Source: Candidatus Poseidoniaceae archaeon
GTDB taxonomy: Archaea; Thermoplasmatota; Poseidoniia; Poseidoniales; Poseidoniaceae
Reading direction: 5' to 3'
DNA length: 28,658 nt
Assembly (NCBI GenBank): GCA_022451835.1
Contig: JAKUNX010000008.1
Coordinates: forward strand, 1-28,658
The translations under genes and the position numbers were made by a program. The notes beneath the pieces were generated by a model, which was not told the origin of the DNA, made no database searches, and was given only the letters and a program-made list of their open reading frames with translations. Shown here in pieces: positions 1 to 6,588 of the stretch; position 1 is the first letter of the stretch; every line of letters starts with the position of its first letter.

Positions 1-432
1 CAAGAAACCGTCAATCCTGATTTTATCCTCTCGCCCGACAAAGGGGCTATAGAGCGTGCTTCTGAGGTAGCAAATGCGATAAATTGTCAATTTTCTTATT
101 TAGAAAAAACCCGTATTGATGCACATAATATAGTACACAAAGCAAAAGATCTAGATGTTGAAGGTAAAGTTGTGGCAATTGTTGATGACATGATCGCTAC
201 CGGTGGGACAATTTGTCGTGCTGCAGATGCACTTCGGAGCCAAGGTGCAATCGAAGTTCATGCCGCTTGCTCTCACGGATTGTTTACCGGCGGAGCCGTG
301 GCGAGATTAATGCGCTATGTTGACGGGGTTCACGCTACCAGTTCGTTGAAAAATCCACGCGACGTTATTTCCGGCGGACCTGCCTTGGCAAGAGGCGTAA
401 AAGAGTTATTTGAAAATCTAGGTTGGGAGTAA
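1..432 (+). CDS. prs: Ribose-phosphate pyrophosphokinase (PRPP synthetase), C-terminal 143 residues, 5' truncated by window edge
   Basis: The reading frame is open from base 1 and ends at TAA 430-432. The translation carries SPDKGAIERA, typical of the PRPP synthetase core, and VAIVDDMIATGGTI, the PRPP-binding loop shared with phosphoribosyltransferases. The family makes 5-phosphoribosyl-1-pyrophosphate from ribose 5-phosphate and ATP in the cytoplasm, feeding purine, pyrimidine, histidine and NAD synthesis. The family is usually about 285-320 residues, so roughly half lies upstream of the window. A 146-base gap with a TATA-like box separates it from the L7Ae gene, so it probably ends its own transcription unit. 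The family call is secure because both signature segments are intact; short PRPP-synthetase-like paralogues cannot be excluded without the N-terminus. Confidence 0.93.
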   Translation, partial: QETVNPDFILSPDKGAIERASEVANAINCQFSYLEKTRIDAHNIVHKAKDLDVEGKVVAIVDDMIATGGTICRAADALRSQGAIEVHAACSHGLFTGGAVARLMRYVDGVHATSSLKNPRDVISGGPALARGVKELFENLGWE

Positions 433-520
433 TGGCTCTCAGTATACCGAAAATATACATAATGAATTGACATTTTCATAGAAAATAGACGCTAATCAAG
501 TCCAAACTTCTTCCGTCGCG

Positions 521-528
521 TTTATATT
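521..528 (+). promoter_or_regulatory. TATA-like box for the L7Ae ribosomal cluster
   Basis: TTTATATT lies in the gap between the PRPP synthetase and L7Ae genes, about 50 bases before the L7Ae ATG. It fits the euryarchaeal box A pattern. Initiation about 25 bases downstream would leave a leader of roughly 25-30 bases that includes the purine-rich GGATGGAGAG segment just before ATG 579. No clear BRE is visible upstream. This is pattern matching only. Confidence 0.45.
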
Positions 529-578
529 GTTGAGGCTGTGCGCATGGTTGCCCTTAACATGAGGATGGAGAGATTCCG

Positions 579-950
579 ATGAGTGTACACGTGCGATTTG
601 AAACCCCAACAGAAGTATCAGACAAGATTTATGAAATGATTCAGTCCAATTCCAATGGACGAATAAAGAAAGGAAGTAATGAAGTGACCAAAACTGCCGA
701 AAGAGGCACTGCTCAATTCATTGTACTGGCTGAAGATGTTAATCCGCCAGAACTTCTTGCCCACATTCCACTAATCTGTGAAGAAAAAGGAATACCATAT
801 GGTTATGTTCCTTCACAAGAATTCCTAGCAAACGAAGCAGGATTACCAAATGGAGTAAAAACTGCTTCCATCGCTATCATGGAAATCAACAAAGGTGCTC
901 AAGAGAAGTACCAAGAAGTTGTTGAACTAATTAATGGCCTAAAAGCTTGA
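579..950 (+). CDS. rpl7ae: 50S ribosomal protein L7Ae
   Basis: A 123-residue protein matching the L7Ae/L30e/S12e family across its length: an N-terminal helix, the GRIKKGSNEVTKTAERG segment that contacts kink-turn RNA, and the hydrophobic core ending in IPLICEEKGIPYGYVPS. L7Ae binds kink-turns in 23S rRNA. In archaea it is also a core protein of box C/D and H/ACA guide RNPs and of RNase P. The length is normal. A purine-rich segment (563-572) precedes the ATG. It is first in a same-strand cluster with S28e, L24e, NDK and aIF5B, an order conserved in many euryarchaea. Confidence 0.96.
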   Translation: MSVHVRFETPTEVSDKIYEMIQSNSNGRIKKGSNEVTKTAERGTAQFIVLAEDVNPPELLAHIPLICEEKGIPYGYVPSQEFLANEAGLPNGVKTASIAIMEINKGAQEKYQEVVELINGLKA

Positions 951-970
951 AATAATTCGGAGTTGATTAA

Positions 971-1195
971 ATGAGCGAAGAATTAGGTGGATGGCCAGCA
1001 GAAGTAGTCGAGATAGTCGGCAGAACTGGAATGACTGGTGAGGCTACTCAAGTAAAAGTAAGAGTTAATGATGCACCTAACCCAAGAGACGTTGGTAGAA
1101 TTATTACAAGAAACGTTCTTGGCCCGATTAGAATAGGTGATATCTTGATGCTACGTGACACAGGTCGCGAGGCAAGAAAGTTGAATGCAAGGTGA
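971..1195 (+). CDS. rps28e: 30S ribosomal protein S28e
   Basis: A 74-residue protein with the S28e signature: PAEVVEIVGRTGMTGEATQVKVRV followed, after a short loop, by RNVLGPIRIGDILMLRDTGREARKL to the end (the first segment is spread over residues 9-32). S28e is a small OB-fold protein of the 30S platform near the mRNA exit, found in archaea and eukaryotes. GGAG at 959-962 sits 8 bases before the ATG. The gap to L7Ae is 20 bases. Its stop TGA (1193-1195) lies inside the AGGTGA that serves as SD for the next gene, so translation of S28e and L24e is probably coupled. Confidence 0.95.
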   Translation: MSEELGGWPAEVVEIVGRTGMTGEATQVKVRVNDAPNPRDVGRIITRNVLGPIRIGDILMLRDTGREARKLNAR

Positions 1196-1200
1196 TCAAA

Positions 1201-1389
1201 ATGCCAGAGAGAAGAATCTGTAGTTTTTCAGGAGAAGAAATTGAACCTGGTACTGGTATTATGTTCGTAAGACGTGATGGTAGCATCATGTGGTTCAAGA
1301 ATTCAAAAGCCCGAAAGAACATGGTAAAACTTGGTAGAAATTCCCGTAAGGTCAAGTGGACCCGCCATTTCGTTAAGGGCGGCATCTAG
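1201..1389 (+). CDS. rpl24e: 50S ribosomal protein L24e, zinc-ligand-poor variant
   Basis: A 62-residue L24e, recognised by GEEIEPGTGIMFVRRDGSI and the basic segment LGRNSRKVKWTRHF. It binds the 50S subunit. I start at ATG 1201 rather than the in-frame GTG at 1192. AGGTGA (1190-1195) is then a well spaced SD, and the protein begins MPERRICSF like its relatives. The usual L24e has four zinc-binding cysteines, C-x2-C and FCSSKC. Here these read CSFS and FKNSKA, so only Cys7 remains and zinc cannot be bound in the normal way. The fold signature is otherwise intact, so the gene looks functional. Confidence 0.93.
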   Translation: MPERRICSFSGEEIEPGTGIMFVRRDGSIMWFKNSKARKNMVKLGRNSRKVKWTRHFVKGGI

Positions 1390-1412
1390 TTACACTGCCG
1401 TACTTAGTTCCG

Positions 1413-1437
1413 CATCCCTGATAAAGGGGTGATTTTT
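1413..1437 (+). terminator. Hairpin plus T-run between L24e and NDK
   Basis: CATCCC (1413-1418) can pair with GGGGTG (1426-1431) around a 7-base loop, with one T-G wobble. A run of five T follows at 1433-1437. It could attenuate transcription between the ribosomal genes and ndk or act as an RNA processing site. The stem is short and archaeal termination depends mainly on T-runs, so this is tentative. Confidence 0.25.
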
Positions 1438-1457
1438 GGCCATGCTTGGTGAACATC

Positions 1458-1904
1458 ATGGAAACAACGTATGTTATGGTAAAGCCTGATGGAGTTCAAA
1501 GAGGACTTGTTGGCGAGATTATTGGAAGATTTGAACAAAAAGGATTGAAATTAGTGGGACTCAAAGCAATGGTTCCAAGCGAAGAAATCGCTAGAGCACA
1601 TTATGCAGTTCACTCAGAGCGCCCATTCTTCCCTGGTCTAATCAAATTCGTAACATCAGGCCCTGTTGTTTGTATGGCGTGGGCTGGTAGAGATGCAATT
1701 AGTGTTGCAAGAAACCTAATCGGACCTACTAATGGAAGAGAAGCTGCACCGGGAACAATTAGAGGAGATTACGGCATGGATATTGGTTACAATATGATTC
1801 ATGGATCAGATGCACCTGAAACTGCTGAATTTGAACTAGGTCTTTGGTTCCCAGAAGGCGTGATGGATTGGAATCAAACCATTTCACAATGGTTCTATGA
1901 ATGA
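1458..1904 (+). CDS. ndk: Nucleoside diphosphate kinase
   Basis: A 148-residue enzyme transferring the gamma phosphate from ATP to other NDPs. TYVMVKPDGVQRGLVGEI is the N-terminal signature. MIHGSD carries the catalytic histidine (His115 from this start), and TAEFELGLWFPEG closes the family fold. I chose ATG 1458 because GGTG (1448-1451) precedes it by six bases and the protein then starts METTYVMVKPD as in relatives. An in-frame TTG at 1446 would add four residues. It follows L24e by 68 bases and precedes aIF5B by 35 bases, the usual archaeal arrangement. Normal family length; all key residues present. Confidence 0.96.
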   Translation: METTYVMVKPDGVQRGLVGEIIGRFEQKGLKLVGLKAMVPSEEIARAHYAVHSERPFFPGLIKFVTSGPVVCMAWAGRDAISVARNLIGPTNGREAAPGTIRGDYGMDIGYNMIHGSDAPETAEFELGLWFPEGVMDWNQTISQWFYE

Positions 1905-1939
1905 TAAAGGCCGCTACGTGGTAATATGGAGGCCGGAGT

Positions 1940-3859
1940 ATGTCCGAGAATGACGATACAGATGCTTCTGAAGAAGTTGTTCGAGGAGAAAATCGACAGC
2001 CAATTGTTTCTGTATTAGGCCATGTAGACCATGGCAAGACTAGTGTTCTAGATTTGGTTCGCTCTATTGGTAGTGAACGTCAAGCCAGTGTGATGGATCG
2101 TGAGGCTGGCGGCATAACCCAACATATTGGAGCCACAGAAGTTCCTGCTGATGTATTAAATGAAACCTGTAAAGTAATGCTAGGTGGTAAGGAATTCAAA
2201 TCGCCAGGATTACTATTTATCGATACACCTGGGCACCATTCGTTTGTTAGTCTACGAAATAGAGGTGGCTCAGTCGCAGATATTGCCATATTAGTTGTTG
2301 ATATAATGGAAGGCTTACAGCCACAAACTATTGAAAGTTTGAATACCTTGAAAGAAACGAAGACTCCGTTCGTAATTGCTGCGAATAAGATTGACAGAAT
2401 CCACGGTTGGAGGTGTGAGACAGGTCGTTCATTCATCCAATCAATGGCTGCACAAAGAGATGATGTGAAGTCATATTTTGATGATAGATATTGGAAAATG
2501 CTTGGTCAATTCTCAGAACATGGATTCAATATCGAGAGATATGATAAGATCAAGGATTTTCGCGAAAATGTAGCATTGGTTCCAATGTCTGCTAAAGAAG
2601 GTGAAGGTCTACAAGACCTGTTAGCAGTTAGTGTTGGGTTGGCTGAAAGGTTCCTTGAAGATAGATTGACCGATACTATTGGTCCTGCAATGGGTACAGT
2701 CTTAGAAATGAGAGATGAAGTTGGAATGGGGAAAACCATTGATGTAATTCTCTATCGAGGTAATTTGAAAGTTGGTGACAACATTATGCTTGCATCTAGT
2801 GACGGAGCGTTTACCACTCATATCAAAGGATTGAAGCGACCAAAAGGTATGTCTGAAATGCGTGATGCTGGGAAGCGTTGGGTGAATTTCCCTGAAATAC
2901 AGGCAGCCTGTGGTGTAAAAATCGTTGCTCCAAATCTAGAAAATGCTATCGCTGGAACTACTTTACATCTAGCAAATACTGAAGAACAAAAAACTGATGC
3001 TGAACAACTCATTCGAGAAGAATGGCGTAGTATCTATGATAAAATGCCAATTATGTGTTCTGTTTGTAAGCAAGTTTCACCACGTTTTGAATTTATTGAA
3101 AAATGTCAAAACGGGACATGTAAAGGCGCTGTTGAAGAAAAGGATGGCGTGGTTATCAAAGCAGACACTGTGGGTGGATTGGAAGCTTTGGCATTTGAAC
3201 TATTCAAACTAAAAATCCCAGTTAGGCAAGCAACTGTTGGTCCTATCAACAAAAAAGATATCTTGATGGCTAAATCTATTCAAGACGAACTGAACAAAGC
3301 AATTCTCGGGTTTTCGACCAAACCAAATACTGAAGTTGCTGATGAACTATCAAAAGAAGATTCCGAAGTTGCCTTCTTCAGCGGATCGATTATCTACCAC
3401 ATTATCGATCAATTCGAAGAATGGCGTGACAATAAACGAGCAGAGATTGAGGCCGAACAGAGGGAATCATTGGTTTATCCAGGCAGATTGCTCTATCTCA
3501 AAGACCATACTTTTAGAGCAAAAAATCCAGCGATTGTTGGAATGCGAGTTGTTGGTGGTAGGATTCATATTGGTCAAAGATTGATGAAATTAGATGGCAC
3601 CCCCGTTGGCCAAGTCAAAAGCCTGAGAACTAGAAGTTCAGAAGATGTTAAGGAAGCAAGTCAAGGTGATGAAGTCGCTGTTGCGATTCAAGGCCCAACT
3701 GTTGGCAGACATATCGAAGAGTTAGATGAGTTCTATGTCGATGTTCCTGCATCTCATGCTAAGCGTCTAAAAAAATTGAGTCTAGATCCAATCGAACAAG
3801 AAATTCTCGATGAACTAATCAGATTGCACCGAAAGGAAGATCACTTCTGGGGCAGATAA
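1940..3859 (+). CDS. infB: Translation initiation factor aIF5B (IF-2 homologue) with a four-cysteine insertion
   Basis: A 639-residue GTPase that promotes subunit joining and initiator tRNA placement. The G domain shows GHVDHGKTS (P-loop, about residues 28-36), DTPGHHSF (G3, where relatives usually have GHEAF), NKID (G4) and MSAKEGEG (G5). Beta-barrel domain II follows, then domain III around VVIKADTVGGLEAL, and the C-terminal domain with LYLKDHTFRAKNPAIVG. It is longer than the roughly 590-600 residues usual in archaea. Part of the excess is a segment with Cys373, Cys376, Cys389 and Cys394 just before domain III, which looks like a small zinc knuckle. GGAGG (1928-1932) sits 7 bases before ATG. 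Last gene of the translation cluster. Confidence 0.95.
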   Translation: MSENDDTDASEEVVRGENRQPIVSVLGHVDHGKTSVLDLVRSIGSERQASVMDREAGGITQHIGATEVPADVLNETCKVMLGGKEFKSPGLLFIDTPGHHSFVSLRNRGGSVADIAILVVDIMEGLQPQTIESLNTLKETKTPFVIAANKIDRIHGWRCETGRSFIQSMAAQRDDVKSYFDDRYWKMLGQFSEHGFNIERYDKIKDFRENVALVPMSAKEGEGLQDLLAVSVGLAERFLEDRLTDTIGPAMGTVLEMRDEVGMGKTIDVILYRGNLKVGDNIMLASSDGAFTTHIKGLKRPKGMSEMRDAGKRWVNFPEIQAACGVKIVAPNLENAIAGTTLHLANTEEQKTDAEQLIREEWRSIYDKMPIMCSVCKQVSPRFEFIEKCQNGTCKGAVEEKDGVVIKADTVGGLEALAFELFKLKIPVRQATVGPINKKDILMAKSIQDELNKAILGFSTKPNTEVADELSKEDSEVAFFSGSIIYHIIDQFEEWRDNKRAEIEAEQRESLVYPGRLLYLKDHTFRAKNPAIVGMRVVGGRIHIGQRLMKLDGTPVGQVKSLRTRSSEDVKEASQGDEVAVAIQGPTVGRHIEELDEFYVDVPASHAKRLKKLSLDPIEQEILDELIRLHRKEDHFWGR

Positions 3860-3903
3860 AGAGGAAAATCGTTGATACATAATGACATAACTTAACCTCA
3901 CAT

Positions 3904-3911
3904 TCATATAT
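3904..3911 (+). promoter_or_regulatory. TATA-like box upstream of the MoxR gene
   Basis: TCATATAT lies 31 bases before ATG 3943 in an 83-base intergenic gap. Initiation about 25 bases downstream would give a short leader containing AAGGAG (3935-3940). It is flanked by CATTC and GAATG in inverted orientation, which might also be a regulator site. Pattern only. Confidence 0.4.
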
Positions 3912-3942
3912 GGAATGTTTTGGTTATGAGTTGTAAGGAGTT

Positions 3943-4959
3943 ATGAATATGGAAGCAGGATTCTCCCCTAACGCAGGCATGCCGGCCTCTGCTGGCTCAC
4001 AAGATTTGATTGGTACTGTATCTGCAATATCCAATAGTTTGATGGGCGAGGTAAGTAAAGTTATCATTGGAAAAAACGAAAACCTACGAAGAGTTACTGT
4101 TGGAATTCTATCAAATGGTAATATGTTGTTGGAGGATTTTCCTGGTCTAGCAAAAACCCTACTTGCAAACACTTTCGCAAGAGCATTGGGGTGTAAATTC
4201 AAGCGTGTTCAATTCACTCCTGATTTGCTACCATCCGATATCATGGGAACTTACATGTATGACCAAAAATCCGGTGAATTCAAATTAAGAGCTGGACCAC
4301 TATTCTCTAACATATTGTTGGCTGATGAAATTAACAGGGCTCCTCCAAAGACCCAAGCTGCTCTATTGGAAGCTATGGAAGAAAAGCAAGTTACCATCGA
4401 AGGTATTACTCACAAATTACCGGCTCCGTTCGTTGTTTTAGCAACTCAAAACCCGATCGAGCAAGAGGGAACATATCCGCTACCTGAAGCGCAAATGGAC
4501 CGTTTCTTGATGAAGATGTCTATGGGTTATCCTGATCGTTCTGAAGAAAAAGCAATTCTTGCAAGAAGGAAACTACGTGGAAAAGATAATCATGATGTAG
4601 AACAAGTAACCTCGCCGAAGAAAGTTGTTGCAATGCAAAAAGCACTAGAAACTGTACATGTTGACCCTGCTATCTTATCTTACATCGTCGAGATTGTCCA
4701 AAGAACAAGAGAAGACCACAGAGTTGTCAATGGTGCATCGCCACGTGCAAGCCAATCACTATTCAAGACAGGTAGGGCTGCTGCTGCCATTGCAGGAAGA
4801 AACTATGTTATTCCTGATGATGTTAAGGGCATTGCTTTGCAAATAATTTCACACAGAATCAATATGAAACCTGAAGCAAAGATTCGAGGGATTACTGGCA
4901 TGCATATTGTAAGAAAAATCCTTTCTGAAGTACCAGTGCCAGTCATTCAACCAATGTGA
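3943..4959 (+). CDS. MoxR-family AAA+ ATPase
   Basis: A 338-residue AAA+ ATPase. Walker A is LLEDFPGLAKT (about residues 63-73), Walker B is LLADEINRAPPKTQAALLEAME, and sensor 1 is ATQNPIEQEGTYPLPEAQMD, the MoxR hallmark. The C-terminal lid includes GASPRASQSL and IPDDVKGIA. MoxR proteins act as chaperones that assemble or activate complexes, normally with VWA and DUF58 proteins encoded alongside. Neither partner is in this window: aIF5B lies upstream and ParA downstream. AAGGAG precedes the ATG. Residues 1-25 (Met/Gly/Ala/Ser-rich) are less conserved. Family certain, substrate unknown. Confidence 0.93.
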   Translation: MNMEAGFSPNAGMPASAGSQDLIGTVSAISNSLMGEVSKVIIGKNENLRRVTVGILSNGNMLLEDFPGLAKTLLANTFARALGCKFKRVQFTPDLLPSDIMGTYMYDQKSGEFKLRAGPLFSNILLADEINRAPPKTQAALLEAMEEKQVTIEGITHKLPAPFVVLATQNPIEQEGTYPLPEAQMDRFLMKMSMGYPDRSEEKAILARRKLRGKDNHDVEQVTSPKKVVAMQKALETVHVDPAILSYIVEIVQRTREDHRVVNGASPRASQSLFKTGRAAAAIAGRNYVIPDDVKGIALQIISHRINMKPEAKIRGITGMHIVRKILSEVPVPVIQPM

Positions 4960-5031
4960 TATTGACTGAACCAAACCTTGCATTGAAAGGGGAGTTCCTC
5001 CGTGGCTACAAATGTCCGGGAGTTGTGAATC

Positions 5032-5988
5032 ATGAATCCGTATAAGATGGTCATTGCTGTAGCCAACCAGAAAGGTGGCTGTGCAAAGACTACTACTGCG
5101 GTGAATTTAGCAGCAGCACTTTCCAAAGGCTCAAAGCGCCAAAAACTGCCTCCGGCTAAAGTCCTACTTATCGATTTAGACCCTCAAGGCAATTGTGCAA
5201 CCTCATTTGGTGTTGAAAAGAAGAAGGTTAAGAGAACGGCATATGATTTGTTGACAAATGATGGGGGTGAAGATTTACCCTTAATGGATGAATACTTAAT
5301 TCCACCAAAAGCACTTACTGAGAGTATGCAAGAAGCCTGGAGTATGCGTAATGGAGGAAAATCTGCCCCAGAAAATCTGACTGTAGACAATCTATGGCTA
5401 CTGCCAAGTGACATTCATCTATCTGGTGCTGAAATTGAACTTAGTCATAAAATCGGTAGAGAAACAAGATTGAGAGAAGCTTTAATGCCGATTATTGACA
5501 ATTTTGACTACATCATTATCGATACGCCCCCTTCACTTGGATTATTGTCAATAAATGCAATGTGTGCGGCTAATTGGGTAATGGTTCCAGTGCAGGCTGA
5601 ATATTATGCTTTAGAAGGCTTCAGCATGCTAATGAATTCGATTAAGATGATTCAAAGAAGAATTAATCGTAATCTAAAGATCTTTGGTGTAGCAATGACT
5701 ATGGTTGATGCTAGGTCAAAACTTAGTCGCCACGTTTGTGATCAAGTTAATACTAAAATGCCAAAAAAATTATTCAAAACCACGATTAGACGGTTGGTCA
5801 AAGTTGCTGAAGCCCCTTGGTCTGGTGCTCCTACCGTTTTACTCAACAAACCTACGAATTCTGGCGCTGGGGCTGGTTCACTAGAATATTGGACCTTAGC
5901 AAAGGAGTTTCATCAAAGGGTAATGGCCATGCGTCGTGAATTTGGAGTGAATGAACAGCCACGATTGTTACTTGAAAGAAATCGATAA
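5032..5988 (+). CDS. ParA/Soj/SegA-family partition ATPase
   Basis: A 318-residue ParA-type ATPase. The deviant Walker A is KGGCAKTTT (about residues 14-22) with the signature lysine in KGG, Walker A' is LLIDLDPQGNCATS, and Walker B is IIIDTPPSLGLLSINA. It belongs to the class that forms ATP-dependent dimers on DNA and moves a DNA-bound partner. It starts immediately at the ATPase domain and has no N-terminal HTH, as in chromosomal Soj and archaeal SegA. About 50 extra residues lie between A' and B (residues 65-145), making it longer than the roughly 250-260 of minimal ParAs. GGGAG (5018-5022) precedes ATG 5032 by nine bases. The next gene is a ribbon-helix-helix protein, consistent with a SegAB-like partition pair. 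Confidence 0.92.
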   Translation: MNPYKMVIAVANQKGGCAKTTTAVNLAAALSKGSKRQKLPPAKVLLIDLDPQGNCATSFGVEKKKVKRTAYDLLTNDGGEDLPLMDEYLIPPKALTESMQEAWSMRNGGKSAPENLTVDNLWLLPSDIHLSGAEIELSHKIGRETRLREALMPIIDNFDYIIIDTPPSLGLLSINAMCAANWVMVPVQAEYYALEGFSMLMNSIKMIQRRINRNLKIFGVAMTMVDARSKLSRHVCDQVNTKMPKKLFKTTIRRLVKVAEAPWSGAPTVLLNKPTNSGAGAGSLEYWTLAKEFHQRVMAMRREFGVNEQPRLLLERNR

Positions 5989-6022
5989 GCGGCTGGGTTG
6001 TTTTACTCAAAAAAACAGCGTT

Positions 6023-6061
6023 AGGGGAATAGTTTCTTTCGCGTAGGTTAAGTATTCCTTT
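6023..6061. promoter_or_regulatory. Imperfect inverted repeat between ParA and RHH genes
   Basis: AGGGGAATA (6023-6031) and TATTCCTTT (6053-6061) are inverted copies: seven Watson-Crick pairs plus two G-T wobbles, with a 21-base spacer. It sits 25 bases before the ATG of the RHH protein. RHH proteins often bind inverted repeats near their own genes, so this could be an operator or a centromere-like site. It could also be chance in AT-rich DNA. Confidence 0.25.
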
Positions 6062-6086
6062 GATTGCACGCAACTCGGGATAAGGC

Positions 6087-6329
6087 ATGACAGCAGAAGG
6101 AATGACATCGATTAGCGTAAGTTATGAAGTCCGCAGACAACTGAACACGCTTCGGACATTAAGCGGATACAAAAGTGTAAATGATTTTCTTAATGACTTA
6201 ATTAGAGCCCATAAAATCACCAAAATGAATGGTGAAATTGAAACTCTTCGGGAACGTATGAAAGCTGTTGCAGATGTGGATGTTGAACACTTGGTTGACA
6301 GATTGAATCTATCACCATTTAGGGTGTGA
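6087..6329 (+). CDS. Small ribbon-helix-helix DNA-binding protein (SegB/CopG/VapB-like)
   Basis: An 80-residue protein. Residues 8-44 (SISVSYEVRRQLNTLRTL, then SGYKSVNDFLNDLIRAHK) show the beta-strand then helix-turn-helix pattern of the RHH fold, with alternating strand residues that would contact DNA as a dimer. The remainder is a charged helix (about 45-72). Two contexts suggest different jobs. ParA lies 98 bases upstream, like SegA with its RHH partner SegB; a PIN-like ORF starts four bases downstream, like a VapB antitoxin with VapC. An alternative start is Met6. No strong SD is visible before ATG 6087. The fold call is fairly safe; the role is undecided. Confidence 0.72.
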   Translation: MTAEGMTSISVSYEVRRQLNTLRTLSGYKSVNDFLNDLIRAHKITKMNGEIETLRERMKAVADVDVEHLVDRLNLSPFRV

Positions 6330-6333
6330 AAGC

Positions 6334-6588
6334 ATGATGGAATGGCGTCCAGACGGATACCTTTTCGATACAAATAATCTCATTCGGGCATTATTCGATG
6401 AAAATACTGCTGAAGGACAATTGCTTGATGCAGCTAATGCAGGATATATCGAATTATTTGCAAAATCTAAATCTTGGAATGCAATTTTGTGGTTGATAAT
6501 GAACACCTTAGTTGAAGGTGGTAAGCCAATTTACAGTGGAGAAGAATTAGGAAGATTGAAAAAATCTTTACCAATTGTTTGGAGATAA
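6334..6588 (+). CDS. Short PIN-like protein or PIN N-terminal remnant
   Basis: An 84-residue ORF beginning 4 bases after the RHH gene, with AGGGTG (6321-6326) as SD. YLFDTNNLIRALFDEN (residues 9-24) resembles the first strand and helix of PIN nucleases, where the DTN aspartate (Asp12) is a metal ligand. PIN domains normally run about 120-140 residues with three or four acidic ligands. Here Glu66-Glu67 is the only later acidic pair and the C-terminal catalytic segment is missing. The next gene, convergent, begins at the very next base, so nothing was cut by a recent frameshift. It may be a shrunken VapC relative, possibly inactive, or an unrelated small protein. Confidence 0.5.
   Translation: MMEWRPDGYLFDTNNLIRALFDENTAEGQLLDAANAGYIELFAKSKSWNAILWLIMNTLVEGGKPIYSGEELGRLKKSLPIVWR

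Noticed and set aside
530..578. Kink-turn autoregulatory site in the L7Ae leader
   Set aside because: L7Ae can bind its own leader in some archaea, but I found no convincing tandem GA pairs with a three-base bulge here.
1192..1200. GTG start for L24e three codons upstream
   Set aside because: It would lie inside the AGGTGA SD and overlap the S28e stop; ATG 1201 is better spaced and matches the family N-terminus.
1446..1457. TTG start for NDK
   Set aside because: ATG 1458 has a spaced GGTG and gives the standard NDK N-terminus.
4989..5001. Small GGGGAG/CTCC hairpin upstream of ParA
   Set aside because: The stem is about four bases with a tiny loop and does not clearly cover the SD at 5018-5022.
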